Part shown: positions 34,690-45,983 of the stretch, one piece after another
Layout of the letters: each line of letters starts with the position of its first letter
Position numbering within the stretch: the stretch's first letter is position 1
Assembly (NCBI RefSeq): GCF_964355755.1
Contig: NC_092676.1
Span: forward strand, 15,978,288 to 16,042,287
DNA length: 64,000 nt
Reading direction: 5' to 3'
From: Antedon mediterranea
Lineage: Eukaryota; Echinodermata; Crinoidea; Comatulida; Antedonidae
Translations under genes and position numbers: made by a program
The notes under the pieces: generated by a model
Database searches by the model: none
Seen by the model: the letters and a program-made list of their open reading frames with translations, nothing else
What the model was told of the DNA's origin: nothing

Positions 34690-35420
34690 GCCTAGCCAGG
34701 CCATTAGGTAGGCATGTGGAGAGGCTCCAGAGAATAGTGTATTTAAGCCCTACTAACAGTAGGCCTCCTACTAGGCCTAGGGCCTACTAGGCTAGCCTAG
34801 CCTACTAGCTAGGCCTAGCCTTGTTTACCCTCTAGCTAGGCCTAGCCTAGCCCTAAGGCCATTTAGGCCTAGCCCCCTATGCCTAGTAGCAGGCCTAGGC
34901 CTAGCCTAGTAGTAGGCTAGATAGAAGGCCTCTAGACTAGTAGGCTAGGGCCTAGAGGCCTACTACTAGCCTATTAGTAGCCTAGACTATCTAGGCCCAG
35001 GGCCTCTAGTTAGGCCTACTAGAGGCTAGGAGGCCCTAGTTAGGCCTACAAAATGGGCCCACCCAGTAGGCCTACTACTACTAGGCCTAGCTAGTTTTGA
35101 CCTACCTACAGACTAGGCCTAGGCCTAGTAGGCACAGTAGTAGTAGGCCTAGGCTAGACCTAGTACCGCAGTAGAAAAAGTGTTGTCACAACGGTTTTTC
35201 TTTATAGTAGGCCCTATTTATATATTATTAATATTACCTACCAGGCTAAACTAAACCTTCCTAGCTAGGCTAGGCCTAATTTAGATAGGTTCTAGTGTAT
35301 AGTAGACTAAACGGTTAGGCGACTGGGAAGGCTACTGTAGTAAGCCCTAGGCCTAGCTAAAATAGCAGCAGTTGTATCGAAACGTATTCTTCTTTATAGT
35401 CTACACATAGGGCCTATACT
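34690..35420. repeat. dense CTAGGCCTAG low-complexity tract
   Basis: Dozens of overlapping AGGCCT palindromes with 'tagcctag', 'ctactag' and 'taggcctac' variants, densest at 34740-35170. They are built almost entirely from CTAG and GGCC words. It lies directly upstream of the secreted-protein gene. Confidence 0.85.
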
Positions 35421-35460
35421 ATAGGATAGGGCTATATAAATGTTGTTTGTATTGTTCAAC

Positions 35461-35470
35461 GTATATAAAA
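35461..35470 (+). promoter_or_regulatory. putative TATA box of the secreted-protein gene
   Basis: GTATATAAAA lies about 95 bp before the start codon, so transcription would begin near 35490. However, 'cttgtttttcag' at 35518-35529 also looks like a 3' splice site. In that case the TATA word would be intronic and the promoter further upstream. Confidence 0.35.
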
Positions 35471-35559
35471 CAGAATATTTTATCAGTTACACTGTCAGAT
35501 CTGAACAAACTAGACTTCTTGTTTTTCAGTAAATACAAATGTGATGAAATGTTTACGAC

Positions 35560-36864
35560 ATGCTTAAACATCTGGTTCTGTGGACGTTGTTGTTGTGTTG
35601 TCTTTTTGGCAAGTTAAACACACGAATATTGTTTTGTTGCCAAGATGGTCATTGGATATATCATAATACGTCAGTACCATGTAATCTTTTAACAGATGGA
35701 GCAAAAAGTAGTTACAGTCAGATGATAAAGTGGGCTGAAAACCAGTACCCCGCTGATGATATTGCTAAAGTTTTCAACAAAAGCATGTTAAACTTCATGA
35801 TAAATGAGCAACTTTGGGCGGAAGTGGAAAAATCAGAAGACATTGATGTTGAGATGTTTTGGATGGGAATGAAGTTGAAGCCAGAAGATCTTGAGAATTT
35901 TCATCAAATTTCAAGTGCTGGGACTCCGCTCAGCAGTTTCTTTCGAGATCGTTTACTTAACAGACAAGCAAATGACCAAGTTTGTATTGATACTACATAT
36001 GCTTCTAACACTTCAGCAACATATTCAAAAGTTTGTTGGGACGCATATATGGAGGTTTTATCAACTAAAACGGTGGAATGCACTAACCAATGGAGCAATT
36101 GGACAGAATGCATAGATGGAGAAAGATCAAGAGAACGAGCATGCGCTGTTGTAGAACCAGGATGTATAGTATTTCCCGAAAAAATTACGGGAGATTGTGA
36201 AATACTTGATTTAATCTTTCCAGAGAATTACACAATCCGAGCATTTGCAGGAGAAAGTTTAAGAATTCAATTTGTAAATGAGATTTCGTCATTACCAGTG
36301 ATGTTTCAATTCGTCAATGGACCTTCGCTTTCTTCAATTACAACAAATGGCAAATTTATTTGGACTGTTCCCAATGATAATTACATCGGTGAAAACATGT
36401 ACATTCAAGTTTTACTTTATAACACCGAGGGACACCAGCGTACCATTAATTTGACTTTAGAAATAATTAATTGTCTGTGTGAACCGTTTGGAATATGTAC
36501 ACAGCCAGCTAACCAAAAACAAGGCTTGGGATTATTCACTTGTAATTGCCAAGAAGGACGGTTCGGAACGCTATGCGAAAATGATATAAATGAATGCGAA
36601 TCTCACCCTTGCTATCCGTTGGTTGATTGCATTAATTTACCTAATATGTATTGGTGCACGCAATGTCCGGAGGGGTACACAGGGGATGGTATTACGTGCA
36701 CTGCTGATGATGGTGATAAGAACAAAGCGACGGAGTCGACAAATACAGGATCAATTAGTAGACCTAGTAAACCACAGACATGTAACACAGGAGGATCTGA
36801 AATTATTAAATCAATGCATATCATAAATATGATTGCTATTTCTATAGGCATTATTGTACTGTAG
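35560..36864 (+). CDS. secreted TSP1/EGF protein, probably GPI-anchored
   Basis: A single-exon 434-aa extracellular protein. Residues 1-21 form a hydrophobic signal peptide (MLKHLVLWTLLLCCLFGKLN). A Cys-containing N-terminal region of unknown fold follows, then a thrombospondin type-1 repeat at about 173-215 (CTNQWSNWTEC). A beta-rich, cadherin/Ig-like segment lies at about 218-308 (ends in FIWTVP... and LTLEI). An EGF domain (about 309-345, CNCQEGRFGTLC) and a calcium-binding EGF (about 346-383, starts DINECESHPC) come next, then a Ser/Thr-rich stalk and a short hydrophobic C-terminus without a cytoplasmic tail, as in GPI-anchored proteins. Several N-glycosylation sequons are visible. A seven-codon upstream ORF (35544-35567) overlaps the start. 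The domain mix suggests cell-surface adhesion or matrix recognition; the exact family is not recognised. Confidence 0.88.
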   Translation: MLKHLVLWTLLLCCLFGKLNTRILFCCQDGHWIYHNTSVPCNLLTDGAKSSYSQMIKWAENQYPADDIAKVFNKSMLNFMINEQLWAEVEKSEDIDVEMFWMGMKLKPEDLENFHQISSAGTPLSSFFRDRLLNRQANDQVCIDTTYASNTSATYSKVCWDAYMEVLSTKTVECTNQWSNWTECIDGERSRERACAVVEPGCIVFPEKITGDCEILDLIFPENYTIRAFAGESLRIQFVNEISSLPVMFQFVNGPSLSSITTNGKFIWTVPNDNYIGENMYIQVLLYNTEGHQRTINLTLEIINCLCEPFGICTQPANQKQGLGLFTCNCQEGRFGTLCENDINECESHPCYPLVDCINLPNMYWCTQCPEGYTGDGITCTADDGDKNKATESTNTGSISRPSKPQTCNTGGSEIIKSMHIINMIAISIGIIVL

Positions 36865-37316
36865 TAGAACATTAGTACATGTCTTCATTTTACCATGAAT
36901 CACAAGCGACAGTTCCGATGACCCATTACTTAATGTGTTAAACTTGGTTTTGACTAACTTTCTTTGCTTTGAAAACAGTTTCCGAACACTAACGACATTT
37001 TCTCTTTATTTATTTCATTATTACCAACTAAACCACTGTAGTTTATTTACCACTATTTTAGTTTGAATGTTTGAATTTAAAACGTACATATTCTTCAAAA
37101 GAAAAACATTTCATAGACTATTTTTAACGTAATGACAGCGTAGGTTTGTCTGCGGATGAATATATTATACTGATTATTTGCTTTCGTATGAAAATGTAGA
37201 AAATGGTTCATAATTATTAATTAAATAACGAAAACCAAAGTTAATGATCATTTAATGCCAATTTTGTGTTTTATCAAAGTGTTACACTGTTCTTTTCTCG
37301 CTTTGTTGTTAATTTA

Positions 37317-37322
37317 AATAAA
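37317..37322 (+). terminator. polyadenylation signal AATAAA
   Basis: AATAAA lies about 450 bp after the stop of the 434-aa gene and is followed by T-rich sequence. Another AATAAA occurs at about 37426. These mark the likely 3' end of that transcript. Confidence 0.6.
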
Positions 37323-37799
37323 GATTTTAACAAATTTTTCCATTAAAATAGTTGTGTTTAAATTTCAAACTGTATGCCTACTACAGTAATGTTTTGCGAT
37401 TGGTAGTTTCGAATAGAAACATTTAATAAACAAGAAACCCTGCACCAAAGACGTTATACATTCAATGGATTGTATAAGCAAAAAAAAGCAATATAATTAT
37501 ATCGATATCAACATTGTTTTATTCAATTTATTTTATAGTATCCCTATAAGTCTTAAAAGTGCCAGTCTGGGAAAAGAATTAGAAACAAGTGTTTCTCAAC
37601 TGCTTTGTGTTATATGGAGTCTATCCATATTAAACAAAATAATTGAAATTACATTATTAATATCTTATGCTATATATGCCTATCTATAAAAATTAGAATT
37701 AATTCGTGCTCTTAATCATCTGTGCTCTTAATCATATGTGCTACGTTCCATCGTCTAACTAAAAGTTATAATTGTGTTGTTGATTAATTTTAAATCCGT
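37323..37799. other. intergenic region between convergent genes
   Basis: The secreted-protein gene (+) and the cupin gene (-) converge here. The short ORF 37465-37689 is hydrophobic and AT-rich, with no recognisable features. No clear AATAAA for the cupin gene was found. Confidence 0.4.
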
Positions 37800-38204
37800 T
37801 TATTTTGCCATCTCAAGATCTTTATATTCAAAGGCCGGGCTAACAGTGCAGCCAAAGAATGTCCATTCTCCACCGGCCACGCATCTTGCACTCTGCCAGT
37901 GATCTGCTGGAATCAACAGCTGGAACTTATGACCTTTCTCTATGTCTGGTCCTAATATATACTGTTTGTAATGGTCTTTTCCATCAGGTTTCAAAATGGA
38001 AACTTCGATAGGGTCCCCAGTATAGTAATGCCAAAGCTCGTCTTTGCCCTTTATTCGATGCAAAGCAATGCTATTATCTTTTGATACCAGGTAATATATA
38101 GCTGTGCTATGCTCAGTCCGGTATGTCTCTCTGTAGTATCCTCCTTCAACATGTACTTGAAGTTCAAAATGTTTTATCATCTCACTTGCTGTTTTCTTAT
38201 TCAT
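37800..38204 (-). CDS. Cupin_5 / DUF985-like cupin protein
   Basis: A 134-residue single-domain cupin. I choose the ATG at 38204 (MNKKTASEMIKHFELQ). The in-frame codons further upstream (to 38330) cross an acceptor-like 'ttaattacag' at about 38227 and read as hydrophobic noise. Family words are EGGYYRETYRTE, STAIYYLV, LHRIKGKDELWHYYTGDP, YILGPDIEKGHKFQLLIPA, HWQSARC and FFGCTVSPAFEY. The H, E and H of HRIKGKDELWH are the usual positions of cupin metal ligands. The length fits the bacterial and yeast members, and the domain is complete. The biochemical role of the family is poorly defined (sugar- or nucleotide-type ligands have been proposed). The upstream 5' UTR is probably spliced. Confidence 0.88.
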   Translation of the reverse strand: MNKKTASEMIKHFELQVHVEGGYYRETYRTEHSTAIYYLVSKDNSIALHRIKGKDELWHYYTGDPIEVSILKPDGKDHYKQYILGPDIEKGHKFQLLIPADHWQSARCVAGGEWTFFGCTVSPAFEYKDLEMAK

Positions 38205-38230
38205 TATCTTGTTTGATATACAACTGTAAT

Positions 38231-38780
38231 TAAAAAAAACGAAATAAACACATTTTACTTGGAATATAATCATGTACCAGAATGTACATGTATAAATGGA
38301 AAAACAACAATTGAGTAACTTTAATATCACCTAAAGTTAATGTTAAGCTTTAGTAGGTACCGGTGATCTTTTAAAAGTGATAAAGACGAAATGCTGAACA
38401 TATACGGGAGAGCGGAGAGGAAGCTCTCCAAACATAGTCACTGATACTTTTCCAAAAACAGTAAAACTGAATAAAACGAAGAACTAAGCTAATAAATATA
38501 TGTAAATTAAATGTACACAATTTAAATTTAAGGTAAATAAAACTAATTTAGATTTTCTAAAAATTAATGAGATCGCAGAAAAAGAAAAACATTTTAATTG
38601 TAATGGGTGGTATGGATTTAGGCCTATATACATTTCAGACCTAAATTGTGATGCACACAGTGATACATTCTAGGAAACTGTCGACAGTTCCTCCTATTGT
38701 GATGTTATAATGTTCTGTCATGTTTACCTATATTTTTGTGAAATTATCTAAAATAACTGGTTTTATATCATTTGCTACAG
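38231..38780. other. no supported gene
   Basis: Upstream flank of the cupin gene. It probably includes the first intron and a 5' non-coding exon, which I cannot place. Confidence 0.35.
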
Positions 38781-38819
38781 TTAAAGGTGTATTGTCCCCC
38801 ACCTCTAAAAAAAGATTAA

Positions 38820-39260
38820 AGATGTATTGTCCCTTGAAACACAAAAAAATGAAGGTCAAAATATTCTAAATTTAAATTGGCCATATCAAAGTAATATTAA
38901 AATTATTCACTTTAAGTGGAAAATTCGTGACAAAAACAACAATTTTACGTAATTAACAGGTAAATTAGTTTGATTACATTTCGTCTGGAAAATCGTCACA
39001 AGCGAAAGTAAACAAAGATTTCAAACCAAGAGTATGCATTATGCATGATGAGATATGTTTTGATCAAAAACGACTGGAAGTCAAAGTTATTTTGTGAACA
39101 AAAAAACGTCTGTATTTCAGTCAAATTATTTTTTTTCGACTAATTTTTGTTGAAAGTTAATAACTATTAATATGATACTTCAAAATGACCCACTTTTTTT
39201 CGAAATATTCTAATTTTTATTTTTTATGGAATTTGACAAAGGGACAATAGGCCTACATCT
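38820..39260. mobile_element. TTAA-flanked MITE, AGATGTATTGTCCC family
   Basis: TTAA|AGATGTATTGTCCC at the left (TTAA 38816-38819) and GGGACAATAGGCCTACATCT|TTAA at the right (39261-39264). A second family end ('ttaaaggtgtattgtccccc', 38781-38800) lies immediately to the left, and family-like sequence ('ttgaataggttattttgtagttattcat') resumes after 39264. This copy therefore appears inserted inside an older copy of itself. Non-coding. Confidence 0.78.
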
Positions 39261-39264
39261 TTAA

Positions 39265-40660
39265 TTAAATTAAACTTTGAATAGGTTATTTTGTAGTTAT
39301 TCATTTCCGTTGAAAAAATACGAAAACAAATAATGTTTTTACTTATAAAATAGAAAAATAGATGGTTCCATCCCCATCTTTAACAGTAAAATACTGGCCA
39401 TCGTTTACAAGCATTATCGTTAATGGCCCATGATTGTTTCTACCGAGTGGGGAAAAATTGAAAATAATGAGGTCACATTTGAGGTCAAATTAGCTCACAT
39501 AATGTGCATAATGAGACTATAAGACAATATCAAGTATCATTATGCTCAGGCAAAATATATTTGTGTAAACCAGGGAGTTACAACTCCCTGGTGAAACCAT
39601 CTTTTGTGAAAATGTGATTATTTTGAATTTACGAATTGCCATTTATGAATATGAAAATGAGAAATATGCGGTTAACGGTGGAAACTGTAATCATCGCGCC
39701 GCTCCTTTAAATAGAACAAAAGCAATATATTAGACATTTTTGTAAGACACACTTTTTAATCTTAAATTCTTTGATCCGTCCATGAAAGAATTACAGTAGT
39801 AATTCTAAATAATTCATCTCCTGCCGCAAATCGTTTGTGGTTCCGTGTTGTACACACCACAAGTCAAGGTTAGATTAATTTAAATTGGCTGCATTTTCTA
39901 ACAATGGAAGCTTTTTTACTCATGATTTAACAATTTCGTGTTGGGTATAATGTGTATAATAAAAATCAAGTGTTTTAGCACATTCCTCGAAATACGGTAG
40001 CCTTCATTGATCCCGTGACTTGAACAGGACTTATCGCACTGTTTTAAAGTACTACATTAGTGTACAGTCATTGCAGTAGAATACGTTTTTAAATGATTTA
40101 ACTCACAATTCCATCACGATGGATGCATTATACAGTAATAAAGTGTACATAACGTTTATATAGGCAGATTTTGGCAGTTTTTATGTTCTATACTGTCATG
40201 TAAAACCATTAGTATGTATCCGTTTAAAACACATCGCGTAAATATCGCATACATTGTTATGTAAGGTTTTCCCTGGAGACACCACACCCACATTCCAAAC
40301 CCCCACCACGTTGTGCATGATCCCCCCTCTTTTGTAAAGAGTCCTTTCTGGTTGTATAGCCGCCAACCAGGCCTTCTGTTATCTACTATTACTGGGAGCC
40401 AGAAAGGATGCACCCTCTAGCAAACTATGCTATGGTTTTTTGCTTCCTTTATCAATACGAATCCATTTTTTGCTATTGGCCAAAAAAATATTGGGATGCT
40501 TGGTCACTACAGGGGTCAATATGGTCAAAGTTTTTGCGTAAATTGGTAACTACTGGGTGTATTGGAATTGGAAAAACTACTCAGAAGACCATATTTATAT
40601 TCATTCTAATATGAAACTTTTTCCCAAAGTGGACGGAAACCCCTTTCTGACCACTAGTCA
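39265..40660. other. non-coding; perfect 11-bp hairpin
   Basis: Remnants of the older MITE copy occupy about 39265-39400. ACCAGGGAGTT/AACTCCCTGGT, with a 2-base loop, lies at 39569-39592. No supported gene; the ORFs at 40156-40614 show no family feature. Confidence 0.4.
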
Positions 40661-40664
40661 AGAA

Positions 40665-41600
40665 ATTGGCCATATGAATATCTCGGTAACCACTGGTCAG
40701 AAGTGATAAGTGTGGTCTCAACAAACTCGCAAAGTATACAGTATGTTAATATTTGTTCTAATATAATAAAAATCATAAACTGTCAATATACCCCTAATTT
40801 TGACCTTTGACATATAGCCGGCACAAACATTTTTAGCATAGAGCACACTTTTCATATCTCAGAAATTGTTAGTCGTAGTTAGTGTCAAAATACACAGATA
40901 ATTTTTTTTATTCACATTCACATTTATCTCATGGCATTAATATCATAGTATTTAAACATTTTTGTTACAGTCAAGGATTCATAAATTCTTCTTAGAAAAT
41001 TCAGCAACCTAACCTAATCCATTAGGTACCAAACAAAAGTTGATTTTTGAGTGAACAAAAATACAATTTTCTAATGATTTTAATGGAAACGACTTAAATA
41101 ATTGCAAAATACACATACTTGTGATATTTTTTTTATAAACAAGAGTTTGATATGTTAAAGATTAGTGTTTAATAATTATAGTATCGTTTTTTATTGAAAT
41201 TTTTAAATTGGTAGGTTAGACCGTTTTTCACATTCTGAACTTCAAGGCTAAATATCTCAAAAGTTCGGGTTGCGACTCTGCGCCGCTTTTGTGATGCCAG
41301 GCCTCATATTTCTATTCACTTTAATCATGGAAATAAGTTAACTAACTTATTTCTCCATGCTTTAATGGACAACTTTTGCCAAAAATGAACGTGACACTTT
41401 GGTCAAGAAAATAGCCATATTAATATCTCAGCAAACACTAGTATTTTAGTCGCAAATTACTCGCAAAGGAGTATTTATATTTGCTCTAATACAATAGAAA
41501 TACACAAAATGTTTAAAAAACACATTATTTAACCTATAGCTGGTATAGGCCTACAAACATTTTTGCGTGGAGCACATGTGACATTTTTAATAACTAGCGA
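40665..41600. repeat. two diverged direct repeats of about 210 bp
   Basis: 40665-40875 ('tggccatatgaatatctcgg...atttgttctaatataata...aaacatttttagcatagagcacac') is matched in order by 41400-41590 ('tagccatattaatatctcag...atttgctctaatacaata...aaacatttttgcgtggagcacat'). They are old copies of one repeat of unknown class. A similar style recurs around 56760-57090. Confidence 0.6.
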
Positions 41601-42475
41601 ATATTGTCTTGCTTGACATATTGATATCACCTTAATGAATAAGTGCCAAAAAACATATCATGGTGTTTGAGAAGATGGTGGGGATTGGCTAGGGTAGTAG
41701 GTTATCAAATTGACCAGAATTGTAATAGGAAATTATCCCTTACCCTAATAGGAAATTGTTTGTTTGGGGTGGGGATGTAGGCCTATCACCATGTACGACC
41801 GAAACTGTACTGGAAATGTTTTTAACTAGGCCTAGTTTTATGAACTTACCGTAAACTACAGTGTAGGCCTACACCTTTCCAAAACTGTGAATACTCGTTG
41901 AAAAAGCGGCTGTCCAATGAAAGTAAAATACAGACAAATAATATGCGTTATGAAAACAATCAAGGGTGGTGGAGTTAACAGGTGATTGAGGTTATATAAC
42001 ACATTAATCACATCGTTGGCCTCGACAATCAGCTGAGGTCAATGTCGTCAGGATAAAATACTGTATTCAGTAATGATAAAAAAGCTCAAGTGGTTGTTCG
42101 AAGTGGTGAAGTTACAATTAATTATAAAAATGGTCGAGGCATACAAAATGTGTTTGAATTAGTCAGAATCAGTCATACTCTTTATAAGGAAGAATGATAT
42201 ATACCGGTGCATATTGGTTTCATGTCATGGAACAGATACTGTCTCTTGTCAGAAATATAATAAAGGTGCCACATGCTAACGGGCTCAGTATATTAGCAAC
42301 ATTAGGAAATGAAAATTCTCAAAAACAAATGTTGACGAAACATTTTATAATTGTTACTAAACTAAAGTGCAACATCTATATTTACTTCTCTGTTATTTTC
42401 CTCACATAATATTTATCAATGTAAAATTGTCAACAAAATGAATGATCGCAACTGGAATCGTGGTTGTAACCTACG
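41601..42475. other. no supported gene
   Basis: AT-rich flank of the transposon-like region. The ORF at 42194-42409 lacks features. Confidence 0.35.
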
Positions 42476-42820
42476 TTACATGTTTTATTTTCGACTTTCA
42501 ATGTAAACGATTATAAAGGCAACATTATATTTCTATGAATATGAAACTATAAAATAGTGTATGTAATCAAACAAAAACATGTAGGCCTATAATAACTTAC
42601 ATATTGTTACATTCACTAGTACATATTGTATTTTATAGTTTATACTTTATTACCATCCATAATAAAATGAGTCGTCAATCAAAGGTTGTTGTTGATTTCT
42701 TGTATGTCCGCATACATTCCTGTCTTAAATTCACATAAAATAACACTCATTATTGTACTCTATTAAATAGTCATAATTATGACAAAACTGGTGTAATCTT
42801 TCTTAGAAAATGTATACTGT

Positions 42821-43642
42821 GGGCCTGTTTCTGCTGCAACTGCTCAAAATACGGTATAAAAATACGGTATAAAATACGGTATTTTTTATACCGTATTTTT
42901 TAGTACCCCGTTTCTGCTAACAATACTTATTGGGTGGTCGTGTTAAATTTCATCTTTTTTACCCAAATTGCCATTTTATTTATTTGATCGATAATTAAAA
43001 GTCGCAATAAAGGAAGTTTTACGTCTCACTTTCAACAGCCTAGCCCTAGTGATAGAGATGTTGTGAGAGCACAGAAACATCGTAATGGGGACAATTAATT
43101 CGTTCCCTCCCCGAGTTATTGTATTTTGCAATGTTGTACTGCTTTCGCAGGCTCTTCAGCTTTGAGTTTACTTGCTTTGGAGACAAGTCTATTCCATACT
43201 CCTGCTTTTTTATTTTAGAAATGTCTTTATAAATGTGGTTGTCCCTTTTATTACCTTTTAGTTGGCCAGACATTTTAGCTTCCCCACACAAATTTATTTA
43301 GTAAAACTGTGACGTCTTCGCTCCACATTTTCGCCGAATATATATATACACGTGTGTAAAACAGCTGACAGTGACAGAAAACAAAAACACGAATGTTGAC
43401 CTTTTGTCATGTAAAAAAAAATATGGTATTTTTTATTGGCAGCAGAAACGGGTACAAAAAATACGGTATAAATTTGTAAATACCGTATTTTATCCACAAA
43501 TTTTGTGGGGAAAATACGGTATACAAAATACGGTATATTTTTTATGAGCGCAGTTTCTGCTGCCAAAAATATACCGTATATATACGGTATTCAAAAAATA
43601 CCGTATAATATACGGTATTTAGTTGGCAGCAGAAACAGGGCC
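42821..43642. mobile_element. ATACGGTAT-family transposon, copy 2
   Basis: It starts GGGCCTGTTTCTGCTGC and ends GCAGCAGAAACAGGGCC. Dense ATACGGTAT/ATACCGTAT words sit inside both ends, and a Myb/SANT-like ORF lies in the middle (43046-43291, minus). It is the best-preserved of the three copies. It is inserted within the array of GTAACGTAAGTTAC motifs, so it is younger than that element. Confidence 0.8.
43046..43291 (-). CDS. Myb/SANT-like DNA-binding protein of a transposon
   Basis: The likely start is the internal ATG at 43273 (MSGQLKGNKRDNHIYKDISK), conserved with the copy at 21858-22043. Residues QEYGIDLSPKQVNSKLKSLR form the Myb/SANT-like helices. It continues with YNNSGRERINCPHYD, absent from copy 1. 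In PIF/Harbinger-type systems such a protein recruits the transposase to the ends. Here the dense ATACGGTAT words near the ends are the obvious candidate binding sites (inference). Confidence 0.6.
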   Translation of the reverse strand: MCGEAKMSGQLKGNKRDNHIYKDISKIKKQEYGIDLSPKQVNSKLKSLRKQYNIAKYNNSGRERINCPHYDVSVLSQHLYH

Positions 43643-44040
43643 TTAGTTACAATTGAGTAACGTAAATTACGTATTCAGTAACGTAAATTACTGAATTGAA
43701 AGATGAATTCGTCATCAAAATAGTTAAATAAAAACAACATTTGTAACTTTTAACAATAAACCTCATTGGTATTTTAGATCATTGCCATCACTTTTGTAGG
43801 CAAACAGATTATATGTTCATTAAATCATCCTTTTTTTATTTTCTTTTAATTCAATGCATATTTTATTAATTATAATTATAAAAACTCCCATATTAAAATG
43901 TAAATTAGTGAGTTTTATAATGCTAGTGTACATACTATTGTTTTGGTTAATATGATTATTATTATTTATTATAATTCTGTGAACTTTACAGTTGCTTGGC
44001 CTAATGCTTATATCAGTCTCAACTTTCTTAGTAACGTAAG

Positions 44041-45983
44041 TTACATTTCCTTTAATGTTTCAACATTTTGATTTATCCGTTCCCTCTCCTGGTCTGAAAT
44101 GTAGAACAATCTACCCGTACAACCCTTTGTTTCAATTTCAACACGGCAGATAACTTTATCAATAGGAATCCATATTTCATCCTTACTATTTGGCCACTGA
44201 AATATGTTCTTGTTAATTCTGCTGCCAGATTTAAAAAAAGACACCAACGCATCTTCATCATCTATATCAACAACTTTGCCGATGTACCATTCTTCATCAT
44301 ATAATGCCGATACCCAATCATCAACATGGAATTGAATTTTGCTGCTTTGCTTGGTATTTTGCTTTTGACGTTTCGTTAAGCTATGGACTATCCATCCGGG
44401 GCACATGTTATCAGCTAGCAGAAGAGGTTTCTTGACACGCTCTACAGTAGCAAGATACATCGCGTACCATCACTTCTCCACTGATGCCTCTCACTGCATG
44501 GAGATTTGTAGTCCCGGGAACAGGTCTTATGTTTGGCCATTTCATTTGTATTTCCGATTCTGCAGCCACACATTCCTCATTAGTAACAAAAAAGTACTCT
44601 GTGCGTGAGGTTTTCTCTTTCTTGACAAGCCCAAGCAAAGAAGTCGTGGGCATCTTGGATCACTGCCGCACCACGTTTTACGGCTTCGTCCGCCAAGCGT
44701 TTTACTGTTCCGCCAATGCCGTCGCATGGCCCTTTTCCATGCCCAGCTTCGAAGTAGTCCCAGCTGGCATTAATATTATGGAAAAGTATGTTGTGATTAG
44801 ATATGATGGAGAATATTGTTTTATTCCGGTATTGTGATGTTGGACTATCGGTCCAATAATGGATAGTCTTTAATTCTGGCAAGATCCCTCTCAATTTTGG
44901 CACCAGCTTCTTTAAAATTGCAAACACAGTAGAAGCGTTGTGTGCGCGGGTGTCTGAAACCGCTACCATGCTATGATGCTTAATTTCGCCATCATGAAAG
45001 TAAGCAACTATAGGGTGTAAAGTAACACCGGTCTGATTCCAGTAGGCGCTTTGCACTTCTTCCATCGGCACACATGTGTAATTCTGAGAAAAATCCATAT
45101 GTATGACGCATTCTCCTTCTTGCAGGTTTTCTTTACACTCTCTTATAGCAGTGTATTGTGCTGTAACCCGTTGTGCATGTTTTCGGAAATCAATAGTTGT
45201 AGTTACAAATAAGTCTGCAAATGTGCTTTTGTCGACTCTTTGTTGAACAAGTTTAGTTTTCTTCTTACCGAAATTGTCCGGGACACGTTTCCATTCTTCA
45301 TACTGGATCTCTTGATCTGGTATACGCTTGGCAAGATCAGATATCTGTGTGTCGGTGATTGATTTGATTGCTTCATCGGGGCTTGTGATTGTGATCACAC
45401 CTAGAGATTTTAATACCTTTAACTGAAGGGCAAAGTTCTGATGTTTTAGGCAAAGACTTGTGTTTCTTGCTGTGAATTTGACAAGTTTAATATTAGCATT
45501 TCTTTGTCGGATTTTCTTAAACGAGGAAAAAGAAACCTTCCGTTGCTCGGGATTTTCACTTTTGTACTTGGCAAACAAGTTCATCATGTAATCATTGAGG
45601 TATCTTATCTGGCGTTTTTCTTTGGTAGAAGATGTTTTGCAGGCATCTCGTTTTCCTGGCATCATCCTGGAGTTGTCATCTCTTTCCATGAAGCCTAATA
45701 CTTCATTATAAAGAACTCCCCACCCCTTTTCTACATACTTCGCAGCTGTGATTCTTTGCTTTTTCGTCTTGGATAGGTTACGTTGACCAAGGCCCGACTC
45801 CATTGAAACACGCGCGATTAACCTGTATTTCTTGATTATCTTTCCAGATAGAACATTGCTAATCATTCTTCTGGCCTTCTGCCCTTGATTTATCTCTGTG
45901 CTCTCTCTTATTTCATCAAGCAGTGCATGTGAAAGCAGGAGTTGTTTTTTTCAACCCTTTGGGTACTGATCTTGGTGACATAC
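44041..45983 (-). pseudogene. DDE-like transposon protein, exon 2, with Tudor/Agenet-like tail
   Basis: Exon 2 starts after the acceptor 'ccaattttctag' (exon start 45983). A first frameshift at an A7 run (about 45950) leads into the long frame ending at 44580. It contains SLCLKHQNFALQLKVLKSLG, then the core with VIHMDFSQNYTC (first acidic residue), IHYWTDSPTSQYRNK (second), and WDYFEAGHGKGPCDGIGGTV with a conserved HGKG-x2-DG-x-GG signature. The continuation (EYFFVTNEECVAAESE..., DVSCYCRAC) is at 44653-44411 in another frame. The last part (44424-44041) has VDDWVSALYDEEWYIGKVVD and FQWPNSKDEIWIP, a Tudor/Agenet-like barrel. Three indels in exon 2, all in A-rich runs, mean decay or assembly error. 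I recognise this type only as DDE-like mobile-element proteins of unsettled family. Confidence 0.7.

Noticed and set aside
36590-36872. Plus and minus ORFs overlapping the EGF region
   Set aside because: Shadows of the 434-aa gene in other frames.
38205-38330. Longer N-terminus for the cupin protein
   Set aside because: The extra codons are hydrophobic, cross a splice-acceptor-like site and are not needed for a complete cupin domain.
44405-44837. Plus-strand ORFs of 67 and 117 codons
   Set aside because: Antisense of the DDE-like gene, which has conserved motifs on the minus strand.
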